NCBI GenBank assembly: GCA_963843385.1 | Contig: CAWJJY010000007.1 | Location: forward strand, 744,001 to 808,000 | Direction of reading: 5' to 3' | DNA: 64,000 nt | DNA from: CAVOHU01 sp963843385 | GTDB lineage: Bacteria > Acidobacteriota > Vicinamibacteria > Vicinamibacterales > JAKQTR01 | Part shown: piece by piece, positions 44,199 through 52,150 of the stretch | Numbering within the stretch: position 1 is the stretch's first letter | Layout: each line of letters opens with the position of its first letter | Made by a program: the position numbers and the translations under genes | The notes under the pieces: model-generated | Told to the model about the DNA's origin: nothing | The model's input: only the letters and a program-made list of their open reading frames with translations | The model's database searches: none

Positions 44199-46637
44199 AT
44201 GAGTAGTCCCATGCACGATGGCGCGGACAGACGCGCTCGAGCCCGCGACCTCTGGCTCGTGATTCTCCTCTACGGCTCGCTCACCCTGCTGCTGGCGTAC
44301 CCGCTCTCGCTGAATCCCACAACCCTCAGGCTTCCGACAGGCCCGGATGGCGATCTGTGCATGTGGATTCTCGCCTGGGACGCCCACGCGTTCATCCACC
44401 AGCCCTTGGCGATCTTCGACGCAAATATCTACTACCCGCAGCATCTGACGCTCGCATACGCCGAGAACCTGATCGGCAGTGCGTTGTTCGCGGCCCCCGT
44501 GCTCTGGCTGACCGGCAATCTCACCCTCGCCAGCAATTTCGTCGGGCTGTTCTCGTGCTTGCTCTGCGGCGTGGGCGCCTATGTGCTGGCGCGCCGGCTC
44601 GGTGTCGGGCTGGCTGGCGCCGTCGTGAGCGGGCTCATCTTCGCGTTCTCGCCGCCCAGGTTCTTTCGAATCGGCCAATTGCATCTGGCCGCCGTGCAGT
44701 GGATTCCATTCGGCCTCTCGGCGCTGCACGCCTACCTCGATCGCGGGCGCAAACGTGACTTGCGGCTGGCCGTGGGGTTTTTCACGCTTCAGGCGCTGTC
44801 GAGCGGGTACGGTGCCGTGTTCATGAGCGTGTCGATGGCGGGCCTGTTGGCGTATCGGGTGGTCCTCGGCGAGCCGATCCGTCCCTTCAGGCGGATTCGC
44901 GACCTCGGGCTGACAGGCGTGGTGTTGCTGCTGCCGACCGTCTACGTGTTTCTCCAGTATCGAGCCGTACAACTGGACGTGGGCCTGAGGCGCGGATTGG
45001 GCGGCTGGGGAGTGGACCCGGCTTCGTTCATTGCCTCACCATCTCACCTGCAGAGGTTCGTGCTTTCGGCGTTCGGCGCCGAGGGTGTCTATCAGGCAGC
45101 GAACGCCTTCCTGTTTCCGGGCTACCTGCCGCTCTTGCTTGCCGCGGCCGCGCTGCTCTTGCGCCGGCGGTCGTTCGGGACGGACGCACGCACGTGGGCC
45201 GACATCCCGGATGAGATTGGTTCGCCGACGCAAAGCGGATCTGGCGAGTTGCCGCGATTGGCGGTTGGGGAACCCACAGAACGCACGTCCAAGGGATGGA
45301 AATATCCGAGCCAGGCTCGAAACTCACCAGTGGGGGAGTCACCGCTCGCAGCCAACTCGGAGCAGAAGGTCGGCGCGCTACGGGATCGGCGAATCGGCAC
45401 AGCCGAACCGTCGCCGATTCCAGAACTCCCGAGGGGCGCCACGAGCTGGGCCCGCGTCGCGGTCCTCCTCGACCTCCTGGTACTCGGTACTTTGACGCTG
45501 GCCGTCGTTGTCGGTCGAAGCGGCCCGGTCAAGCTGAGGCTTTGGTCCGTGATGCTATTCTCGGCACGAAACGCCACACGCCTCTGGATCGCGTGTGCCA
45601 TCCTGGTCGCCATTCGGCTGGCCCTTCTCCGAAGTGCGCCTTTCAGCGTTCTGAGACGTGTTCGACAGGCGTGGACCCGCGGCGTCCGGATGGCCGCAGA
45701 AAGCTGGCGCCTGGTGGTCCGTGTGGGGCGTGCTCTGCGATCGATCTGGCGGTGGCTCGGCACGGTGCGCCGCCGCGCAGTGTCCGCGGCGCGCAATGCG
45801 GTCGAGTCGATGCGGCGTTCGACCGAGCCGGTTCGCCGAAGGATGTCGGCATTCGGGGAGCGGTTCGCTCCGGTCCGACGCTGGGCCGATGTGCGGCGCC
45901 GTGACACGACGATCTTCTACGGCCTCCTGACGCTCTTGAGCTATTGGCTCGCGGTCGGGCCGCCATATGGGCTCTGGCAGTTCGTCTACTGGCTGCCCGG
46001 ATTCACCTTCATCCGCGAGTGCTCCCGGTTCACGATCGTCGGCGTCCTTGGCCTGGCGATTCTCGCGGGCATCGGATTCGATCGGTTGACCGGAGGTCTG
46101 ACCATGCGCAGGCGTGTCGTGATGACGTTGCTGGCTGGGACCTTCCTCATCGCCGAGTTCGCGGCGATGCCGCTCGCGGTGCAGCCGACGACGGCCATCG
46201 TGCCGGCCATCGACCGGTGGCTCGACACCCAGCCGAAACCGTTCGTGGTAGCGGAGGTTCCCTCGCCGCGTCCGAGCCAGATGGGCCCGTTCGAACGGCA
46301 ACAGGCGGCCTTCATGATCCATTCGACCGCGCATTGGCAGAAGACCATGCAGGGCTACAGCGGCTGGCGGACGCCATTGCACGAGGTGCTGTATTGGGAG
46401 ATGCTTGACTTTCCCAATGACAAGCTTCTCGACACTCTCGCCGGGTTCGGCGTTACGCTCATCGTCGTGCACACCGAGCTCTACCCCGAGGGAGAATGGG
46501 CGAAGGTCGAGGGCCTCATCGGACGATTCACCCACTGGTTGACGCTCGTGCACGTCGAGGGGACGGGCCGCGTCTACGCTCTGAGGCGGCCAGCGCCCGG
46601 GATGAGTTCTCCGCGCGCCAATCGTGGGACACCCTGA
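44199..46637 (+). CDS. Polytopic membrane protein, YfhO/GT-C glycosyltransferase-like (paralogue 2)
   Basis: The 812-residue protein repeats the plan of the preceding gene: GDLCMWILAWDAHAF in the first loop, ANIYYPQHLTLAYAENLIGS, and a C-terminal YSGWRTPLHEVLYWEML. It is 144 residues longer because of two inserts: a polar, low-complexity loop (about 328-410, between membrane helices) and a strongly basic Arg-rich stretch (about 475-565). Both are absent or shorter in paralogue 1. The inserts probably face the cytoplasm. The pair arose by tandem duplication. Function inferred only as a membrane sugar transferase. Confidence 0.75.
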   Translation: MSSPMHDGADRRARARDLWLVILLYGSLTLLLAYPLSLNPTTLRLPTGPDGDLCMWILAWDAHAFIHQPLAIFDANIYYPQHLTLAYAENLIGSALFAAPVLWLTGNLTLASNFVGLFSCLLCGVGAYVLARRLGVGLAGAVVSGLIFAFSPPRFFRIGQLHLAAVQWIPFGLSALHAYLDRGRKRDLRLAVGFFTLQALSSGYGAVFMSVSMAGLLAYRVVLGEPIRPFRRIRDLGLTGVVLLLPTVYVFLQYRAVQLDVGLRRGLGGWGVDPASFIASPSHLQRFVLSAFGAEGVYQAANAFLFPGYLPLLLAAAALLLRRRSFGTDARTWADIPDEIGSPTQSGSGELPRLAVGEPTERTSKGWKYPSQARNSPVGESPLAANSEQKVGALRDRRIGTAEPSPIPELPRGATSWARVAVLLDLLVLGTLTLAVVVGRSGPVKLRLWSVMLFSARNATRLWIACAILVAIRLALLRSAPFSVLRRVRQAWTRGVRMAAESWRLVVRVGRALRSIWRWLGTVRRRAVSAARNAVESMRRSTEPVRRRMSAFGERFAPVRRWADVRRRDTTIFYGLLTLLSYWLAVGPPYGLWQFVYWLPGFTFIRECSRFTIVGVLGLAILAGIGFDRLTGGLTMRRRVVMTLLAGTFLIAEFAAMPLAVQPTTAIVPAIDRWLDTQPKPFVVAEVPSPRPSQMGPFERQQAAFMIHSTAHWQKTMQGYSGWRTPLHEVLYWEMLDFPNDKLLDTLAGFGVTLIVVHTELYPEGEWAKVEGLIGRFTHWLTLVHVEGTGRVYALRRPAPGMSSPRANRGTP

Positions 46638-46777
46638 GCCTCGGGCTCACGGTGTCGAGTGAGTGCGCCGGCTGGCAGGCGGGCCGAATCTTCAGGCGCG
46701 ATATTCCCGGCGTGTCACCATGACATGCCGTGCTCCCTGGCCAGCGCTGCCCCTCGCAGTGAAGATGAAGGACCTTG

Positions 46778-48550
46778 ATGACCCATCGTGACGCTGTTCG
46801 TACCCCGCCAGGCGGCGGTCTGGTGTCTCCTCACGGATCGACCTTGTTTGACATGCGCAGCCTCGATGGCCGGATGCCCGAGCCCGAGGCGCTCGCGGAG
46901 CGCTGGCCTTCGTGGCACCTGACTCCGAGGCAGACCTGCGACCTCGAACTGCTTGTGAATGGCGCGTTCTCGCCTCTGTGCGGGTTCATGTCCCGCCCCG
47001 ACTATGAATCCGTGTGCGCTGACATGCGGCTGCAGGATGGCACGCTCTGGCCCATTCCTGTCGTGCTGGACGTAACCGAAGAGATTGCGTCCGCGCTTCG
47101 AGCCGGTGGACGCCTGGCGCTGCGGGATGCCGAGGGTACGATGCTGGCCGCCCTGCGTGTGTCCGACGTGTGGCAAGCCGACCGTCAGGCAGAGGCTGCG
47201 CAGGTGTACGGCTCAACATCCGCAGAGCACGCCGGCGTTGCCCACCTGCTCAATCGGACGCACCCGTTCTATGTCGGAGGCACGATCGAGGCGGGCATTC
47301 TGCCCGTCCATCACGACTTCCGCTGGCTACGACGGACCCCATCAGAGCTGCGAGCCGAGTTTACGCGGCGGGGGTGGAGCCGCGTCATCGCGTTTCAAAC
47401 GCGGAACCCGCTGCATCGGGCCCATTTCGAGCTGACCTCGAGGGCCGCGGCCGAAGCGAATGCGCACCTGCTGGTTCACCCGGTCGTGGGCATGACGAAA
47501 CCTGGTGACGTCGACCACTACACTCGCGTGCGGTGCTACCAGTCGGTGATGGGCCGTTACCCGGAGGGGGCCGCCATGCTCTCGCTGCTCCCGCTGGCGA
47601 TGCGCATGGGCGGTCCCCGTGAGGCGCTTCTGCACGCGATCGTCCGGAAGAACTACGGCTGCTCTCACCTCATTGTCGGGCGGGACCATGCCGGACCCGG
47701 CGTCGATCGCCTCGGCAAACCATTCTACGGGCCGTACGAGGCTCAGGACCTCCTGCGACGGCACGAGGCCGAACTCGGCGTGACGATGGTGCCGTTCCGC
47801 AACATGGTCTACGCGAAGGAACTCGATCGGTATTTCCCGGACGACCAGGTGCCGGCCGGGGCGTCGGTGCTCGAGTTGTCGGGTACCGAGTTGCGCGGGC
47901 TGTTGATGTCCGGCCAGCCAATCCCCGAGTGGTTCTCGTTCCCCGAGGTGGCGCACGAGCTCACCTCCGCGCACCCGCCTGCTTCGCGGCGAGGATTCAC
48001 GGTCTTCTTCACCGGCCTGTCGGGCGCCGGGAAGTCCACCATCGCGAAGGTGCTCGTCGACCGGCTGCTCGAGTGCGGCCGCCGGGTGAGCCTGCTCGAC
48101 GGTGACGAGGTGCGCAGGCACCTGTCATCAGAGTTGGGCTTTTCGAAGGAGCATCGCGACCTGAACATCCGGCGTATCGGGTTCGTCGCCTCGGAGATTA
48201 CGCGCCATGGCGGCACGGCGCTCTGCGCCGCGATCGCTCCCTATGATGCCGTGAGGAAGGACGTGCGGCAGATGATCGAGCCGCACGGTGGATTCATCCT
48301 GGTCCACGTGGCGACATCGCTGGAGGTCTGCGAATCTCGAGACCGCAAGGGTCTGTACGCGAAGGCTCGGGCAGGGATCCTGCAGCAGTTCACGGGCATC
48401 TCAGACCCCTATGAGGCGCCGGCAGATGCCGAGGTGGTGGTGGAGGGGTCGACAACAACCCCCGACGCGGCGGCCGAGGAAATCTTGAAGATCCTCGTTG
48501 CCAGAGGATTGGTCGATCCGCCCTCAGGCGCCCGCGTTGGCGGATCGTAG
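46778..48550 (+). CDS. Bifunctional sulfate adenylyltransferase / adenylylsulfate kinase
   Basis: The 590-residue enzyme joins an ATP sulfurylase (about 1-390) and an APS kinase (about 400-590). Sulfurylase motifs are QTRNPLHRAHFEL (about 205-217) and GRDHAGPG (about 306-313). The kinase has GLSGAGKST as P-loop (about 413-421) and LDGDEVRRHLS. Together they make PAPS from sulfate and two ATP, for assimilation or sulfation. The fused order resembles the Aquifex and eukaryotic-type fusions. AAGGA lies 5 nt before the ATG at 46778. The sulfhydrylase MetY elsewhere in this window would use the resulting sulfide. Confidence 0.93.
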   Translation: MTHRDAVRTPPGGGLVSPHGSTLFDMRSLDGRMPEPEALAERWPSWHLTPRQTCDLELLVNGAFSPLCGFMSRPDYESVCADMRLQDGTLWPIPVVLDVTEEIASALRAGGRLALRDAEGTMLAALRVSDVWQADRQAEAAQVYGSTSAEHAGVAHLLNRTHPFYVGGTIEAGILPVHHDFRWLRRTPSELRAEFTRRGWSRVIAFQTRNPLHRAHFELTSRAAAEANAHLLVHPVVGMTKPGDVDHYTRVRCYQSVMGRYPEGAAMLSLLPLAMRMGGPREALLHAIVRKNYGCSHLIVGRDHAGPGVDRLGKPFYGPYEAQDLLRRHEAELGVTMVPFRNMVYAKELDRYFPDDQVPAGASVLELSGTELRGLLMSGQPIPEWFSFPEVAHELTSAHPPASRRGFTVFFTGLSGAGKSTIAKVLVDRLLECGRRVSLLDGDEVRRHLSSELGFSKEHRDLNIRRIGFVASEITRHGGTALCAAIAPYDAVRKDVRQMIEPHGGFILVHVATSLEVCESRDRKGLYAKARAGILQQFTGISDPYEAPADAEVVVEGSTTTPDAAAEEILKILVARGLVDPPSGARVGGS

Positions 48551-48616
48551 GCTCCGGCGACCGCGCAGGTATGCAGGGGGCATCCGGCCAGGTCTCCGGG
48601 GCCCGATGGCCCGGCC

Positions 48617-50665
48617 CTAATCGGCCACGAGGCGGAGGCTCGCAAATCCGGCGCCGATTCGCCGCGGATCCGGCGATTCCTTGAGTTCGAGCGGCGACAC
48701 CGGATTCAGGTTCCGGAACGTGAACGCCGGGGCACGATCATCGGTGATGCGGCCAGCCGGGATGGCGACTCGCTTCTCGGCGGGTCCCGAGCTGTCGAGC
48801 ACCCACTCGTCGATGAGCTGGCCCCGATAGAGCACCTGCGTCCGGCATACCGGGTGACGCGGGCCCACAAACGCCTGAACGACCGCGACCAGCGTCGCAC
48901 CCCCACCCCACGGCTCGTCGAGAGCCAGCCACAGGTCCGCGTCCTGGTCGACGGTCCAGGTACCCCACGATTCCGGCTCACTCCAGCCGCCAAGCGTGTA
49001 GTCGGCCGCGTTCCCGCCCGCGCGGAAATCGAGCTCCGACCCGGGATCGTACGGCACGCGCGCGTGAAACCGCCCCATACCCGGGTCGAGTGTGTCCAGC
49101 GCGGCCACTGCGGACTTGCTCGTCGGCACCAGTTGCAGGTCCCTGCCTTCGTAGAGATAGAAATCGGCCAGGTCGTGATCGGGCCGCAGCTCGGCGTAGC
49201 GCCTGCACTTGGCTTCGCGCTCAGCCCGCGAGGAGAGCACCAGGTTGTAGTGATCGATCCACCGATCGTAGAGCACGAGCGACCTGCCGCTGACCCTCAG
49301 ATGTTCGTGCACCTGGGTGGGGAACGACAGCATTCGCGGGTTCTTCATGAAGAGCCGCATGTTCAGACTTCGGCCCCACGGCGACGAAGCGATGAACTGA
49401 TCTCCCGGCGGCACGACCCAGCGCGTGGGCGTCCAGAAGTGCGTGATGTCGTTGAACCTGACCAGCAGTTCGAAGATCTCTTTGTCCCAGCTCCCGCCGA
49501 GCTGCTCGTCGTCGTCCACCCTGAGGACGAAATCCCCGGGACAGAGCGAGACGCCTCCTTTCAGCTTCCCGCCGACCTCAGGGATCCCGGCTGGCCCGAC
49601 GTGAACATGCGGCGTGAAGCTACGCGCGACCTCCACCGAATCATCGGTGGACTCCGCATCCACACACACCACGATATCCGAGGCGAAGCCGGACGCTCGA
49701 ATCGACTCGAGGCAGGCAGGCAGCCTGGCCGCTCCGTTCCTGGTGAACACCAGGGCGCTGACCGTCGGCGCTGCACCGTGCGGCTGCGCGGTCGGCACCC
49801 TCGACGCAGAGGCCGCGAGCGTCGTGTCGAGACTTGCTTCGAGCTCGACGGCCGTGTCTTCGGCTGGGGGCATGACGGGGACCGGCATCATCGGCTCGGT
49901 AACCGGCTCGATCGGCTGGCCGAGCGCGTCGGACAGGAACCGGACGAATCGCCCGGCGACCGGCGTGACGTCCATCTCCACCGGTTCGTCGTAGGAAAAA
50001 CCCAGCCAGTGGAGCAGGTCGAGCCGGCTCCTGTCGGACAGGTCGCGATACTCGTTCAGCGGGAACATGACCGGCGTTCCAAACGCGAGACAGGGCAGGA
50101 TCACGTGGAGGCGGCGGGTGTAGACCAGTTCGGCCTTGCGAAGCTGATCGAGCCGGTGCAGCGCCAGCTCCCACTGGTCGGGCCACGACATGTCGGCGAT
50201 GATGCTGGATTCGAACTCGGTTCCGGCCACCTGTTCCACGTCGACGCTGAGTCGCCCGTGACGGGGCCCGCTATAGCGAGGCAGCGTCAAGGTGGCGCAG
50301 CCGATGAGCTCCGAGGCGATGCCGTTGGCTTGAAGGAACCCTTGTGTATGTGGATCGCGCGCGCCTACGGGATAGTTCGACTGTCGAATCCACTTCACGT
50401 ACTCCGGCTCCCGGTAGCCCAGGTGGATGCCTGCGAAGAGGCAGTTTCTGTCGGGGAGCGGCGTGCCCCTTCCAAGGAATCCGTTGACGACGAACGGAAC
50501 GTCGCTGCAAAGGTCGGACATCGGCGCGTCTCGCCACACGCCTGCGCAGGTTCCGCCGAGCAGCCTGGTGAGTGCAACGGTCTGTACGGCATCCCCGATG
50601 TTTCCGCAATTTCCGTAGATGAGCACTCTTGCACGCGGGTGGAACCCCTGAACGACGGTGGACAT
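48617..50665 (-). CDS. Three-domain protein: polysaccharide pyruvyl transferase, GT2 glycosyltransferase and C-terminal beta domain
   Basis: The 682-residue protein has three parts. Residues about 12-250 resemble polysaccharide pyruvyl transferases (VLIYGNCGNIGDAVQTVALT; AELVYTRRLHVILPCLAFGT). Residues about 298-530 form a GT2 domain (VSALVFTRNGAARLPACLES; VVCVDAESTDDSVEVA; LRVDDDEQLGG with the DxD). Residues about 560-680 form a beta-rich domain (YTLGGWSEPESWGTWT) often attached to surface-glycan transferases. GAGGAA lies 6 nt before the ATG at 50665. It is probably cytoplasmic, or attached to the inner membrane, and modifies an exopolysaccharide or glycan. Confidence 0.85.
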   Translation of the reverse strand: MSTVVQGFHPRARVLIYGNCGNIGDAVQTVALTRLLGGTCAGVWRDAPMSDLCSDVPFVVNGFLGRGTPLPDRNCLFAGIHLGYREPEYVKWIRQSNYPVGARDPHTQGFLQANGIASELIGCATLTLPRYSGPRHGRLSVDVEQVAGTEFESSIIADMSWPDQWELALHRLDQLRKAELVYTRRLHVILPCLAFGTPVMFPLNEYRDLSDRSRLDLLHWLGFSYDEPVEMDVTPVAGRFVRFLSDALGQPIEPVTEPMMPVPVMPPAEDTAVELEASLDTTLAASASRVPTAQPHGAAPTVSALVFTRNGAARLPACLESIRASGFASDIVVCVDAESTDDSVEVARSFTPHVHVGPAGIPEVGGKLKGGVSLCPGDFVLRVDDDEQLGGSWDKEIFELLVRFNDITHFWTPTRWVVPPGDQFIASSPWGRSLNMRLFMKNPRMLSFPTQVHEHLRVSGRSLVLYDRWIDHYNLVLSSRAEREAKCRRYAELRPDHDLADFYLYEGRDLQLVPTSKSAVAALDTLDPGMGRFHARVPYDPGSELDFRAGGNAADYTLGGWSEPESWGTWTVDQDADLWLALDEPWGGGATLVAVVQAFVGPRHPVCRTQVLYRGQLIDEWVLDSSGPAEKRVAIPAGRITDDRAPAFTFRNLNPVSPLELKESPDPRRIGAGFASLRLVAD

Positions 50666-50955
50666 CGATGATTCCTCGAAAGCGGAAGTGCGGACCGACA
50701 ACTTGGCACTTTGCTCCCTATGCTACTCGATTCACGCGTCGGCCCAGGCGATCCGGCGCCGGCCCACCTCGAAACGCGCGCAACCAGCGGTGACCGTCAA
50801 GGTCCGGCGGGCCCGAGGGCACCGCCCAAGCCGAGATGAGGATCGAGGACATGGGGTTCAATGCCCTCGCGATGCTGGTCGGCGTGGTGGCGGGGGCTTC
50901 CCTGCACGGCTCGATCCCATCCCGGCGGTGAGGCACGACTGAGGTTGGTTCGCGC

Positions 50956-51297
50956 CTAGCGCTTCAGCAGCCTGCCGTAGGCGTCCTTGTCGAAGCCGAA
51001 GATGACCTTGGCCCCCTTGATCAGGATCGGGCGCTTGATCAGGTTCGGCTGTTCGAGCATCAGGTCGATGGCCTCACGCTTGGATTTCGGAAGCGGGCGT
51101 TCTTTCCACACCGGGCTGCGGCGACTGAGGAAGTCCTCAAACCGGCTTGCGTCGACCTGCTCCTCGAGAAATGCCCTTGCGGGAGGTGTCTTCGTCAGGT
51201 CGCGCTCCTCGATGTCCACGCCGATCTCCGCCAGGTAACTCCTGGCGTTGCGGCAGGTCGTTCAGGTGGGCTTGCAGTAGAAGATCGGTCTGGCCAT
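50956..51297 (-). CDS. ArsC/Spx-like thioredoxin-fold protein with in-frame TGA (probable selenoprotein)
   Basis: Reading through one in-frame TGA (51264-51262, codon 12) gives 113 residues starting MARPIFYCKPT-U-TTCRNARS. Arsenate-reductase-like Spx/ArsC proteins normally have KPTCTTCR here, so the TGA replaces exactly the first, catalytic Cys of CxxC. The rest is intact (IEERDLTKTPP; PILIKGAKVIFGFD). GGGAGG lies 4 nt before the ATG at 51297, upstream of the TGA, showing that translation begins before it. A hairpin fitting the bacterial SECIS pattern follows. Selenocysteine insertion is the best explanation; a recent nonsense mutation or a read error is the alternative. Confidence 0.85.
51229..51247 (-). 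promoter_or_regulatory. Bacterial SECIS-like hairpin after the TGA codon
   Basis: CGCCAGG, loop AGTTA, CCTGGCG form a perfect 7-bp stem with a 5-nt loop. The loop begins 21 nt after the TGA, within the 16-37-nt range known for bacterial SECIS elements. A G is the second loop base, as required by the known pattern. It lies inside the coding sequence, as bacterial SECIS elements do. Confidence 0.78.
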
Positions 51298-51364
51298 GAC
51301 GCCTCCCGGCAGCATTGTAGTCCACGTCGGTCGGCTAAACTGGTACCCGGGCGAGAAACCGGGC

Positions 51365-51991
51365 CTACTTCCGGCGCACGGACTCGAAGGTGACCGAGGG
51401 CGGCTGCCACGTCACCCGGTCGTTGAGGATCTTGCGCTTCGGGCTGACGACTTCGATTCGCTCTGGGGTGACCTCGACCAGCAGATATCCTTCGCCGCGA
51501 TCAGGCCAGAAGGCCCGGAAGCTGTCCTTCCAGTGTTTCTGCTTCTCGGCGGGGTCATTGACCAGTCGTGCTCTGCCAAGCAGCGTCACATATTCCATCG
51601 CCGACGGGTCGTAGTAGTACAGGGTGACACGCGGGTCCCTCCTGATTTGGGCAACCTTGCGCGTCTTCGGATTGGTGGCGAACCAGACGACCAGCCCTTC
51701 ATCGGGGGGCAAGGCATCGATGGCCCGCGCCTGAGGGCGGCCGGTTTCATCGACGGTGATCACCGAGCAGATGCCGACCTTGGACATGATGTCGCGCGCG
51801 GCGTCGATCATGGCTTTGCGATCGACCTGAGGTCCGGAGGGCGCCTGCGCCATCAAGGCACCCCCTGGTCCGACCACCAGTAGACCCGCCAGAGCCAGGC
51901 CCACAATCAGGGGGCGGCGGGCAGCGACTCCAGAGAGAACGGCACCTGCCGTCGAGCCGACAACCGCACGGTTCGCCAGGATTCGAATCAC
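51365..51991 (-). CDS. Pyridoxamine 5'-phosphate oxidase-like flavin-binding protein, membrane-anchored or exported
   Basis: The 208-residue protein has an N-terminal hydrophobic segment (RPLIVGLALAGLLVVGPGGA, about 27-46). A split-barrel PNPOx-like domain follows (about 65-200: SVITVDETGRPQARAIDALP; VVWFATNPKTRKVAQIRRDP; YVTLLGRARLV). It belongs to the general-stress-protein-26 group, which binds FMN, F420 or haem. An exported copy is unusual. The start is the GTG at 51991 with GGAGGA 5 nt upstream; longer frames exist but lack a ribosome site. Confidence 0.82.
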   Translation of the reverse strand: MIRILANRAVVGSTAGAVLSGVAARRPLIVGLALAGLLVVGPGGALMAQAPSGPQVDRKAMIDAARDIMSKVGICSVITVDETGRPQARAIDALPPDEGLVVWFATNPKTRKVAQIRRDPRVTLYYYDPSAMEYVTLLGRARLVNDPAEKQKHWKDSFRAFWPDRGEGYLLVEVTPERIEVVSPKRKILNDRVTWQPPSVTFESVRRK

Positions 51992-52150
51992 GACATTCCT
52001 CCCTAGGGCCGCACGGCAGGGCGAGGCCCGCCGGTGCAGCCGACAATCGCACTTGCACTCGATTTCACTTGACGATAGGGTAGCCCGCATCAGTCTCGCA
52101 CGCCCAAGACCCGATACGCGAGTCCATTTGTTCCAAGCGGAGTATCTCAA

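Noticed and set aside
50834..50931. A 31-codon plus-strand ORF (MRIEDMGFNALAML...)
   Set aside because: Too short, without a convincing ribosome site or recognisable partner.
51262..51264. The TGA in the ArsC/Spx-like gene as a simple nonsense mutation
   Set aside because: Possible, but the exact catalytic-Cys position, the intact downstream frame and the SECIS-like hairpin make selenocysteine more likely.
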